DNA of 64,000 nucleotides from JABSQH01 sp965230015 (lineage in GTDB: Bacteria; Actinomycetota; Acidimicrobiia; Acidimicrobiales; Ilumatobacteraceae), in the NCBI GenBank assembly GCA_965230015.1, contig CBDDKF010000002.1, positions 310,001 through 374,000 of the forward strand, in the 5' to 3' direction. The position numbers and the translations under genes were made by a program. The notes beneath the pieces are model-generated. The model did not search any database and was not told the origin of the DNA. It saw only the letters and a list, made by a program, of their open reading frames with translations. Below are positions 33,589-41,220 of this stretch, in pieces. Within the stretch, counting starts at the first letter, position 1. Each line of letters begins with the position of its first letter.

Positions 33589-33606
33589 TATGCATAGATT
33601 CGCATA
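33589..33606. promoter_or_regulatory. Candidate ArsR operator
   Basis: TATGC-N8-GCATA inverted repeat in an AT-rich patch directly upstream of the ArsR ATG, where a self-repressing SmtB-type regulator would block transcription. Confidence 0.5.
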
Positions 33607-33666
33607 CGTTTACAAGTGCGAGTTCGTCGAATTCGTGGCGACGGCGATGGCTACGCTCGACGGCCC

Positions 33667-34710
33667 ATGCGAGTGACCGTGTCGGTGGGCAGTGCGTACG
33701 ACAACGGCGAACGCTGGGCCGACGTGGTCGAGTACGTCAAGGCGGCCGATCGGCTCGGGGCCGACGCAGTGTGGTCGGCCGAGGCGTGGGGCATGGATGC
33801 AGTGGCGTCGCTCGGATTCCTGGCGGCAGTCACCGAGCGCGTCACGCTCGGCACCGGCATCATGCAGATCTCGGCGCGCACACCAGCGACGACGGCGTTC
33901 ACGGCGATGTCGATCGCTCAGATGTCGAGCGATCGCTGTGCGCTGGGCCTCGGCGTGAGCGGACCCCAGGTGGTCGAGGGCCTGCACGGCGTGGCCTTCG
34001 CCAACCCGCTCGGCCGACTCCGCGAGTACATCGAGATCGTCCGCATGGCGTTGCGCGGCGAACGGATCGTGTACGACGGCAGGCATTACCAACTCCCCCG
34101 CCCTGGCGGGGAAGGCAAGGCACTGAAGTCGTCGATTCCGCCGAAGCCCGATCTTCCGATCTACCTCGCAACGCTGGGGCCGCGCTCGCTGCACCTCACC
34201 GGCGAGCTGGCCGACGGCTGGCTGGGCACGTCGTTCATCGCCGAGCACGCCGAGGTGTTCCTCGACCCGATCCGGCGCGGTGCCGAGCAGGCCGGACGCA
34301 GCCTCGACGACATCGACATTCAGGTCAACAGCCCGATCGCCATCGGCGACGACGTCGACGCGCTGCTCGACCGGGCCCGCCCAGCGATGGCCTTCACCCT
34401 CGGCGGCATGGGTTCGCCGACCACCAACTTCTACAACGACGCCTTCTCGCGCGCTGGGTGGGCTGATGTCGCGACCCGCGTACAAGCGCTGTGGGTCGAC
34501 GGCGACAAGCCAGCGGCGATCGCTGCGGTTCCCGACGAGCTCCTCCTCGCCGCCTATCCGATCGGCACCGAATCGATGGTTCGCGAACGCCTCGCGGCGA
34601 TCGCGACGAGCGGCGTCGATGCGCTACGTGTGGCACCCGTCGGCCGCACGCCGTCGGAGCAGATCGACCATCTCGAGATGGTGCTCGATCTCACTCGGTC
34701 GGTGGCGTAG
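33667..34710 (+). CDS. LLM class F420-dependent oxidoreductase
   Basis: A 347-residue TIM-barrel flavin/F420-dependent oxidoreductase of the luciferase-like family. YVKAADRLGADAVWSAEAWGMDAVASLGFLA, LGTGIMQISARTPATTAFTAMS, LGLGVSGPQVVEGLHGV and DLPIYLATLGPRSLHLTGELADGWLG are family segments. The ATG at 33667 starts right at the first beta strand. It uses reduced F420 or FMN; the substrate is unknown. It is divergent from the ArsR gene. Confidence 0.87.
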   Translation: MRVTVSVGSAYDNGERWADVVEYVKAADRLGADAVWSAEAWGMDAVASLGFLAAVTERVTLGTGIMQISARTPATTAFTAMSIAQMSSDRCALGLGVSGPQVVEGLHGVAFANPLGRLREYIEIVRMALRGERIVYDGRHYQLPRPGGEGKALKSSIPPKPDLPIYLATLGPRSLHLTGELADGWLGTSFIAEHAEVFLDPIRRGAEQAGRSLDDIDIQVNSPIAIGDDVDALLDRARPAMAFTLGGMGSPTTNFYNDAFSRAGWADVATRVQALWVDGDKPAAIAAVPDELLLAAYPIGTESMVRERLAAIATSGVDALRVAPVGRTPSEQIDHLEMVLDLTRSVA

Positions 34711-34933
34711 CGACGGTGTCAGCGGGCTCGACCGACCCGATGTGCTCGCTCCCGTAACCGGCCCGTTCTGCGCGGTGCTGCACGGCGATCGATCGAACCG
34801 TGGCTCGATCCGCAGCTGAGCGCGATCGCAGCCGGTCCTGCGATTGAGCGAAGATGCTCTCCGCTCCGAGCCTTGTGACGTGGTCGAACGGCGCCGTTGC
34901 GAGCTCGTCGTAGTAGCGACCGACTGCGCTCAT
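34691..34933 (-). CDS. Possible small protein
   Basis: An 80-residue open frame starting MSAVGRYYDELATAPFDH and overlapping the 3' end of the LLM gene by 20 bp on the opposite strand. The first ~30 residues look protein-like; the rest is Arg/Ala-rich. No family is recognised. Without it, 34711-34992 would be empty. Confidence 0.3.
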   Translation of the reverse strand: MSAVGRYYDELATAPFDHVTRLGAESIFAQSQDRLRSRSAADRATVRSIAVQHRAERAGYGSEHIGSVEPADTVATPPTE

Positions 34934-34992
34934 CGCTCCGAGTGTCGCACCCCGGTGGCCGCAGGGAACGCCCGCCGCTACGGTCCGGCCAC

Positions 34993-35772
34993 GTGCAAAC
35001 GCTGCAGCTCGAGTTCGACGACGTGTCCCTCGAGGCGCATCGGTACGCCAACTCCGGCGAGCTCGTGTGCATGCTGCCCGGGCTTGGCGGCGGCATCCGC
35101 CGCTTCGCCCAGCTCGGAACGCGACTGAGCGACGCCGGCCTGCAGCCCGTGGCGATCAATCCGCGGGGTGCGGGCGCGAGCACCGGACCGCTCGACAATC
35201 TGCGAATGCGCGATCTCGCCGACGACGTCGCCAAGGTCATCGACCACCTCGGTCGGCCGGCCTGGGTGATCGGCAACGCCTTTGGCAATCGCGTTGCTCG
35301 TTACCTGGCGACCACACGGCCCGAACTCGTCGCTGGGGTCGTGTTGATCTGCGCGGGCGGTGAGGTCCCACCCGAGCCCGACGCGGCAGCCGCGCTCGGC
35401 GAGTTCTTCGACGAGTCGTTGAGCGAGGCCGATCGGCTCGCCGCTGCGCAGCGGGCACTGTTCTCCCCTGGCAACACGGTCGCCGCCAGCTTCATCGACA
35501 CTGGACGCACGACGACCGCCGCTCGAGCCCAAGCGTCGGCGACGCGCGCAGAGTCCTCCGACTCGTGGATCGCTGGAGGTGACGCACCGATGCTCGTCGT
35601 TCAAGGAGCCGACGACCGCATCGCGCCACCCGAGAACGGCCGTCGACTGCAAGCTCGATGGCCCGACCGCGTCGCGTTGGTCGACGTGCCCAACGCAGGC
35701 CACGCCGTGCTCAACGAGCAGCCCGATGCCGTCGCCAACGCGATCGTCGACTTCATCGCCCAGCTGCGATGA
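34993..35772 (+). CDS. Alpha/beta hydrolase-fold protein lacking the nucleophile Ser
   Basis: A 259-residue alpha/beta-hydrolase-fold protein. The oxyanion loop LPGLGGGIRRFA and NPRGAGAS, the acid loop GADDRIAPPENG and the terminal His (NAGHAVLNEQP) are all present. The nucleophile elbow, however, reads G94-N-A96-F-G98 instead of G-x-S-x-G, so Ser is replaced by Ala. It may be a pseudo-hydrolase, or act by another mechanism as in some cofactor-free dioxygenases. The GTG at 34993 is chosen because the fold's first strand begins a few residues later. Confidence 0.8.
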   Translation: MQTLQLEFDDVSLEAHRYANSGELVCMLPGLGGGIRRFAQLGTRLSDAGLQPVAINPRGAGASTGPLDNLRMRDLADDVAKVIDHLGRPAWVIGNAFGNRVARYLATTRPELVAGVVLICAGGEVPPEPDAAAALGEFFDESLSEADRLAAAQRALFSPGNTVAASFIDTGRTTTAARAQASATRAESSDSWIAGGDAPMLVVQGADDRIAPPENGRRLQARWPDRVALVDVPNAGHAVLNEQPDAVANAIVDFIAQLR

Positions 35773-35798
35773 GCCGACGATTTCGGCCCGCGCACTGG

Positions 35799-35846
35799 TC
35801 TGTGTAAGCACACAGCACTGCGTCACCGATAGTCGCTGACACAAAC
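35799..35846. repeat. 48-bp hairpin repeat, left copy
   Basis: It matches 43 of 48 bases with the copy at 36763-36810. It starts with a CTGTGT/ACACAG hairpin, followed by the conserved CTGCGTCACCGATAGTCG and a GACACA end. It lies directly upstream of the beta-lactamase gene. Confidence 0.85.
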
Positions 35847-35882
35847 CGATGAATCAGGCCGAAGCAGTACGTTCTGCGGCCG

Positions 35883-36737
35883 ATGCAGCGTGTGCGGGTC
35901 GCCCTTGTCGCGGGTCTCGTTCTTGCGGCGTGTAGCAGCGGCGACGAAACGGCCGGCACGTCGACAGTGCCGGACCCTGAACGGTCGCCGGCGATTGAGC
36001 AACTGTTCGCCGACGCAGGCGTGGAGGGCACCTTCGTTGCCCGCAACGTCGACTCCGGCGAATCGGTGGTGGCCAACCCCGAACGGGCGGCGATCCCGCG
36101 TCTGCCCGCTTCGACGTTCAAGATCCTCAATTCGCTCGTGATCCTCGAGTCGGGCGTGCTCGACTCCGTGGACACGACGGTGCCGTGGGATGGCGTCGAA
36201 CGAGAGATCGACTCGTGGAACCAAGACCACAGCCTGAGGAGTGGGATCGAGGTCAGCGCCGTGTGGTTGTACCAACAGCTCGCCCGCGAGGTCGGCCTCG
36301 AGCGGATGCAGGAGCTGATCGACGCCGTCGGCTACGGCAACGCCCGCGTCGGGCCGAGTGTCGACGACTTCTGGCTGCGCGGCGACATGCGCATCTCACC
36401 ACAGGAGCAACTCGACTTCCTCGAGCAGCTGTACCGCGGCGACCTGCCGTTTGCCGATGAGCACCTTGCGGCGGTGCGCGACATCATCGTGCGCGAGCGC
36501 GGCGATGGGTGGACGTGGTCGCACAAGACCGGAACTGCGCTCGCCGCCGAGCAAGCACTGGGCTGGCTCGTGGGCATCGCGGAGTACGACGGCGACGCGT
36601 GGGTCTTCGCCCTGAACCTCGACCTCGGCCCGAGCGACGACGCAGCCCTCGACAGCCAGATCGATCCCCAAGTGCGCCAGGAGATCGCGCGCGCCGCCCT
36701 CGTCGAGCTCGGCGCCCTCCCCAACGACCAGCCGTGA
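35883..36737 (+). CDS. Class D beta-lactamase-like lipoprotein (OXA fold)
   Basis: A 284-residue protein carrying every class D landmark in order: S77-T-F-K80 in LPASTFKILNSLVILESG, S125-A-V127, Y151-G-N153, W164 and K215-T-G. A lipoprotein signal (LAAC, C17) puts it on the outside of the membrane. The length fits OXA enzymes (about 260-275 plus signal). Class D enzymes hydrolyse penicillins, often after carbamylation of the SxxK lysine; a BlaR-type sensor domain is an alternative for this fold, but no partner receptor is seen. It is flanked on both sides by copies of a 48-bp hairpin repeat. Confidence 0.85.
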   Translation: MQRVRVALVAGLVLAACSSGDETAGTSTVPDPERSPAIEQLFADAGVEGTFVARNVDSGESVVANPERAAIPRLPASTFKILNSLVILESGVLDSVDTTVPWDGVEREIDSWNQDHSLRSGIEVSAVWLYQQLAREVGLERMQELIDAVGYGNARVGPSVDDFWLRGDMRISPQEQLDFLEQLYRGDLPFADEHLAAVRDIIVRERGDGWTWSHKTGTALAAEQALGWLVGIAEYDGDAWVFALNLDLGPSDDAALDSQIDPQVRQEIARAALVELGALPNDQP

Positions 36738-36762
36738 GGCACGGCATCGGCGCCACAAACGA

Positions 36763-36810
36763 TCTGTGTCAGCACACAGGGCTGCGTCACCGATAGTCGC
36801 CGACACAGAC
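36763..36810. repeat. 48-bp hairpin repeat, right copy
   Basis: Second copy of the element at 35799, in the same orientation, immediately after the beta-lactamase stop codon. The 964-bp separation encloses only that gene. Confidence 0.85.
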
Positions 36811-36872
36811 GCAAGAACGCCCCGAGGCGCTACGACGGTATGTCGACGCCTCCGCTTTGCGACAATGACGCC

Positions 36873-38597
36873 ATGGCCGACCATGAACTGATCATCCGCA
36901 GCGGCACGGTGATCGACGGCACCGGCCGCCCGCGGCGTACCGCCGATGTCGCCGTGTCGGGCGGCGTGGTCACCGCCGTCGGCGAGGTCGACGGCACCGC
37001 CACGCGCGAGATCGACGCCGATGGCGCCATCGTTGCCCCCGGGTTCGTCGACGTGCACACGCACTACGACGGCCAGGCCACATGGGAATCGACGATGCAA
37101 CCGTCGTCGTGGCACGGAGTGACGACCACGGTGTTCGGCAACTGCGGTGTGGGATTTGCGCCGGTCCACGACGACGACCACGACCGTCTGGTGCAACTGA
37201 TGGAAGGTGTCGAAGACATCCCGGGCACTGCGCTCCACGAGGGTCTGGCCTGGAACTGGAACACCCTGACCGAGTACCTCGGCGCCCTCGATGGCCCGAA
37301 GGACATGGACATCGCTGCGCAGGTGCCGCACGCCGCGCTGCGTCTCCACGTGATGGGCGAACGAGGAGCGCTCGGCGAGGACGCCACGACCGACGACATC
37401 GCCGAGATGGGCCACCTCGCGGCCGAGGGGATTCGAGCCGGGTTTCTCGGCTTCACCACGAGCCGCACCGTCAACCACAAGACGTCGCTCGGCGAACCCA
37501 CGCCGACGCTCACCGCCGCCCGCGACGAGCTCGTCGGCATCGCCGAGGCGATCGGCGCGACCGGCAAGGGTGTACTCCAGTTGGTGTCGGACTTCTTCGA
37601 CATCGATGGCGAGTTCGCCCTCGTGCGGGCGATGACCGAACGATCGGGACGCCCGATCAGCTTCACGCTCGTCGAGTCACCGCGGGGGTACGACTATCAC
37701 CGGGCGATCCTCGCCCACATCGAATCCGCCCGGGCCGATGGGCTCACCGTGACGGGTCAAACAGCGGTCCGGCCGATCGGCGTACTGCTCGGATTCGAAT
37801 GCACGCTGAACCCCTTCCTCCTCAACCCGGTGTTTCGTGAGCTCACCGAGTTGTCGACGGAGGAACGGACCTCGGCCCTGCACGACCCGAGCTTCCGTGC
37901 ACGGCTCCTCGAGGCCGCCGGGGGCACCGAGACCCAGGCCGTGGGCGGCCGCCTGATCGAGCGGTACGACATCATGTTCCCACTCGGCGACACGCCCGAC
38001 TACGAGCCACCAGCGGCGCACTCGATCGCCGCCATCGCCGCACGCGAGGGCCGCCCACCAGCTGAGGTCGCCCTCGACGCGATGTTGGGCCACGACGGCA
38101 CCGCAATGATGTGGGTGCCGTTCTCCAACTATGGCCAGGGCAACCTCGACGGCACTCGCGAGTTGCTGACCCACCCGTACACCGTGCCGGCATTGTCCGA
38201 CGGTGGCGCGCACGTCGGCACGATCTGCGACGGCTCGTTTCCGACCACGCTGCTGCAGCACTGGGGACGCGACCGCGACGGCGAGCGCATCGATGTCGAG
38301 TTCCTCGTGCAGCGCCAGTGTCGCGACACCGCCCGCCTCGTCGGTCTCGACGATCGCGGGGTGCTGGCACCGGGCTACCGGGCCGACATCAACGTGATCG
38401 ACTACGACCGCCTACGCGTCCGCCAACCCGAGTTGCGCTACGACCTGCCAGCAGGTGGGCGGCGCATCGTGCAGCGCGCCGACGGGTACGCCCACACATT
38501 CGTCGCAGGTGTCGAGACCTACGCCGAAGGCGAGGCGACTGGGGACTTGCCAGGCCGCCTGATCCGCGGCGCGCAGCCGGAGCCGATGGGAGCCTGA
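36873..38597 (+). CDS. N-acyl-D-amino-acid deacylase family amidohydrolase
   Basis: A 574-residue amidohydrolase-3/D-aminoacylase type enzyme. LIIRSGTVIDGTGRPRRTADVAVSGG is the N-terminal cap, APGFVDVHTHYDGQATWE holds the metal HxH, FGNCGVGFAPV holds the conserved Cys, and ALSDGGAHVGTICDGSFPT holds the catalytic Asp. The ATG at 36873 is preferred over an ATG 11 codons earlier because the cap domain starts here. It hydrolyses N-acyl-D-amino acids or related amides. It is the first gene of an operon with the TauD and reductase genes (2 bp gap to the next). Confidence 0.87.
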   Translation: MADHELIIRSGTVIDGTGRPRRTADVAVSGGVVTAVGEVDGTATREIDADGAIVAPGFVDVHTHYDGQATWESTMQPSSWHGVTTTVFGNCGVGFAPVHDDDHDRLVQLMEGVEDIPGTALHEGLAWNWNTLTEYLGALDGPKDMDIAAQVPHAALRLHVMGERGALGEDATTDDIAEMGHLAAEGIRAGFLGFTTSRTVNHKTSLGEPTPTLTAARDELVGIAEAIGATGKGVLQLVSDFFDIDGEFALVRAMTERSGRPISFTLVESPRGYDYHRAILAHIESARADGLTVTGQTAVRPIGVLLGFECTLNPFLLNPVFRELTELSTEERTSALHDPSFRARLLEAAGGTETQAVGGRLIERYDIMFPLGDTPDYEPPAAHSIAAIAAREGRPPAEVALDAMLGHDGTAMMWVPFSNYGQGNLDGTRELLTHPYTVPALSDGGAHVGTICDGSFPTTLLQHWGRDRDGERIDVEFLVQRQCRDTARLVGLDDRGVLAPGYRADINVIDYDRLRVRQPELRYDLPAGGRRIVQRADGYAHTFVAGVETYAEGEATGDLPGRLIRGAQPEPMGA

Positions 38598-38599
38598 CG

Positions 38600-39634
38600 A
38601 TGGCGACTGCACTGCACCACACCGACGTCCAGCCCCTCGAACGCCATGCCGAGTGGCGGGCCACCGACGTTGCCGACCCCGAGGAGTGGACGCATCGACT
38701 GACCGCAGCCGAGATCGCCGAGTTGGAGTCGGCGTTGGCGGTGGCCCGTTCCGCCGCCGATGACGTGCTCGATGTCGACAAGGAACACTTCCCGCTCGAC
38801 GCCCTCGTTCCGGTGCTCGCCGCGATCGCCGATGAGCTCATCAACGGTCGAGGCTTCCAACGGATCTCGGGTCTCCCCGTCGACCGCTTGGGTGCCGACG
38901 ATTCCTCGTGGATCTACTGGGGAATCGGCCTGCACCTCGGGGTGCCATGGCCACAGAACGTCAAGGGCCATCTGCTCGGCGACGTGAAGGACCAGGGCAA
39001 GGGACTCGACGACCCCACCGCCCGCGGCAACGAAATCGGCGGTTCGGGCCTCGGCTTCCACTCCGACGGCTCCGATCTCGTTGGCCTGCTGTGTCTCGAC
39101 CCCGGCGCATCGGGCGGTGACAGCCTGATCTCCAACGCGCTGCTGTGCCACAACCTGCTGGCCGAGTCCGATCCCGATCTCGCCGGCGAGCTGTACGCGG
39201 GCTTGCCATACGACTTCCGTGGCGAGCAGGCGTCGGGCGACAAGCCGTACTACCACGTGCCGGCGTTCAGCCGGCACGACGATCGGCTGTTCATCCGCTA
39301 CATCCCGCAGTACATCTTGGCGTCGCAGCGACACGACGATGCGCCCCGACTGACCGACGCCCAACGCGCTGCGATGAAGGCCTATTCGGCGCTGGTCGAC
39401 GACCCCGATCACTGGGTGGCGATGACCTTCGAACCCGGCGACATGCAGTTCGTGAACAACTACCACGTGTTGCACGGCCGCAAGCCGTACGTCGACGACG
39501 CCGAGGCAGGCCGGGTTCGCTGGTTGAAGCGACTGTGGCTGGCGACCGAGATCCTCGGCCCCGACGATCGTCCCGCCCGCTTCCAGGCGGCCGGGGCAAC
39601 CGCGCACTGGTCGGCGCGACGCACGAAGGCCTAA
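38600..39634 (+). CDS. TauD/TfdA family dioxygenase
   Basis: A 344-residue Fe(II)/2-oxoglutarate-dependent oxygenase. The metal facial triad is visible as HSDGSD (H-x-D) and the distal His in NNYHVLHGRKPY; the 2-oxoglutarate Arg is likely in RVRWLKRLWLA. SDP-like loop LLCLDPGASGGDSLISN is typical. It begins 2 bp after the deacylase stop, so it is cotranscribed. Family members hydroxylate small acids; the substrate may be linked to the amide product of the preceding enzyme. Confidence 0.87.
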   Translation: MATALHHTDVQPLERHAEWRATDVADPEEWTHRLTAAEIAELESALAVARSAADDVLDVDKEHFPLDALVPVLAAIADELINGRGFQRISGLPVDRLGADDSSWIYWGIGLHLGVPWPQNVKGHLLGDVKDQGKGLDDPTARGNEIGGSGLGFHSDGSDLVGLLCLDPGASGGDSLISNALLCHNLLAESDPDLAGELYAGLPYDFRGEQASGDKPYYHVPAFSRHDDRLFIRYIPQYILASQRHDDAPRLTDAQRAAMKAYSALVDDPDHWVAMTFEPGDMQFVNNYHVLHGRKPYVDDAEAGRVRWLKRLWLATEILGPDDRPARFQAAGATAHWSARRTKA

Positions 39635-39707
39635 GTCGACCGCGGCGGCGCACGTCAGCGTTCGTCGGCGGGCCGCTCTCACTCGATTCACCACTGGAGG
39701 ACATCCC

Positions 39708-40901
39708 ATGAGTACCACCCGCGAGTTCGATGTGATCGTGTTCGGCGCGACCGGCTTCACCGGCCGACTCGTTGCGGAGTATCTCGCCGAGCGCTACGGC
39801 GTCGGCGGCGACGTGCGGTGGGCGATGGCCGGCCGCAGCCTCGACAAGCTCACCGCGGTGCGCGCCGAGATCGGCGCTCCCGACGACACTCCGCTCGTGG
39901 TGGCCGACAGCGACGACGGTGCGTCGCTGCGCGCGCTCGCCGAGCGAACCCGCTGCGTGCTCACCACGGTGGGCCCCTACACCTGGTACGGCGAGGAGTT
40001 GCTCGCGGCGTGCGTGGCCACCGGCACCGACTACGTCGACCTGTGCGGCGAGGTGTTGTGGATGCGCGACATGATCGACCGGTACCACGATCAAGCGGCG
40101 GAAAGCGGCGCGCGGATCGTGCACTCGACCGGGTTCGACTCGATCCCGTTCGACCACGGCGTGTTGTTTCTCCAGGCTGCTGCCGAGGAGCGGTTCGGCA
40201 GCGCGTGTCAACGAGTGCGGACGCGTGTCACCGACGTGCGCGGCACGCTCTCGGGCGGCACGGCGGCCAGCGGAAGGGCGACGATGGAGGCGGTGCAGGC
40301 GGATCCGAGCCTGCTCGCGCCGCTCGTCGACCCGTTCTCGTTGTGTGCAGGCTTCGAAGGCCCCCCGCAGCCCGATGGCGACCAGGTCGTCGAAGAGGAG
40401 TTCATGGGCGGATGGGTGGCGCCGTTCTTCATGGCGCCGATCAACACCAAGAACATCCACCGCTCGAACACGTTGATGGGCCACCGCTACGGCGAAGGCT
40501 TCGAGTACGACGAGATGTTCTATGCCGGTCCAGGTGACGGCGGGCGCCAAATGGCCGACCTGATGGCGGCGATGGCCCGCGGGATGGGCGACGGTGGTGG
40601 CGACGACGGGCCGAAGCCGGGAGAAGGGCCGTCGAAAGAAGAGCGCGATGCCGGCGGCTACGAAATGCTGATCATCGGCACGCACGCCGACGGCGGCGAG
40701 GTACGCGCACGGGTGACCGGCGACAAGGACCCGGGATACGGCTCGACGTCGAAGATCATCGCCGAAGCGGCGCTGTGCCTGATCGAAGATCGTCCGGACG
40801 TGGCCGGCGGCGTGTGGACACCCGCCGCTGCGCTCGGTGAACCGCTGATCCCCCGACTGGTCGAACGAGCCGGCATGACCTTCGACCTCGTCGGCGGCTG
40901 A
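39708..40901 (+). CDS. Saccharopine dehydrogenase-like / trans-acting enoyl reductase family protein
   Basis: A 397-residue protein with an N-terminal Rossmann fold (DVIVFGATGFTGRLVAEYLAERYG) and the family block TTVGPYTWYGEELLAACVATGTDYVDLCGE, then VHSTGFDSIPFDHGVLFL. The C-terminal part includes a DEMFYAGPGDGG stretch and PGYGSTSKIIAEAALCL. An ATG at 39708 has CTGGAGG upstream. In Actinobacteria this family includes the trans-acting enoyl reductases of lipid biosynthesis. It is the third gene of the 36.9-40.9 kb operon. Confidence 0.85.
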   Translation: MSTTREFDVIVFGATGFTGRLVAEYLAERYGVGGDVRWAMAGRSLDKLTAVRAEIGAPDDTPLVVADSDDGASLRALAERTRCVLTTVGPYTWYGEELLAACVATGTDYVDLCGEVLWMRDMIDRYHDQAAESGARIVHSTGFDSIPFDHGVLFLQAAAEERFGSACQRVRTRVTDVRGTLSGGTAASGRATMEAVQADPSLLAPLVDPFSLCAGFEGPPQPDGDQVVEEEFMGGWVAPFFMAPINTKNIHRSNTLMGHRYGEGFEYDEMFYAGPGDGGRQMADLMAAMARGMGDGGGDDGPKPGEGPSKEERDAGGYEMLIIGTHADGGEVRARVTGDKDPGYGSTSKIIAEAALCLIEDRPDVAGGVWTPAAALGEPLIPRLVERAGMTFDLVGG

Positions 40902-40923
40902 GCGGGCCACCGCGGCCCTCCCG

Positions 40924-41215
40924 CTTCTCGGCGCCGACAGCTGCGGTAGCCGCAACTCTCGACGCCGAGAAGGCACCACACCGCACCACAGTCGAGGCCC
41001 ACCCGCTTCTCGGCGCCCACAGTTGCGGAACCCGCAACTCACGACACCGAGAAGGCGCGTCACACCACGGTCGAGGCTCATCCGCTTCTCGGCGCCCACA
41101 GTTGCGGAACCCGCAACCCACGACACCGAGAAGGCACGACACCGCACCACAGTCGAGGCCCACCCGCTTCTCGGCGCGCACAGTTGCGGAACCCGCAACC
41201 CACCACGCCGAGAAG
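40924..41215. repeat. Four-copy tandem array of the 49-bp nested palindrome
   Basis: Copies at 40924-40972, 41006-41054, 41085-41133 and 41167-41215 (starts 82, 79 and 82 bp apart). Each has outer arms CTTCTCGGCG and CGCCGAGAAG (CACCGAGAAG in copies 2 and 3) and inner arms close to AGTTGCGGAA/CCCGCAACT. The 30-33 bp between them are also nearly identical (containing CACAGTCGAGGC), so the array grew by tandem duplication. It fills the whole 319-bp gap between convergent genes and may form a strong bidirectional terminator. Confidence 0.9.
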
Positions 41216-41220
41216 GCGCA

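Noticed and set aside
40924..41215. CRISPR array
   Set aside because: The repeats are regular, but the spacers are almost identical to each other and each repeat is a long nested palindrome; no cas genes are near. It is a tandem duplication.
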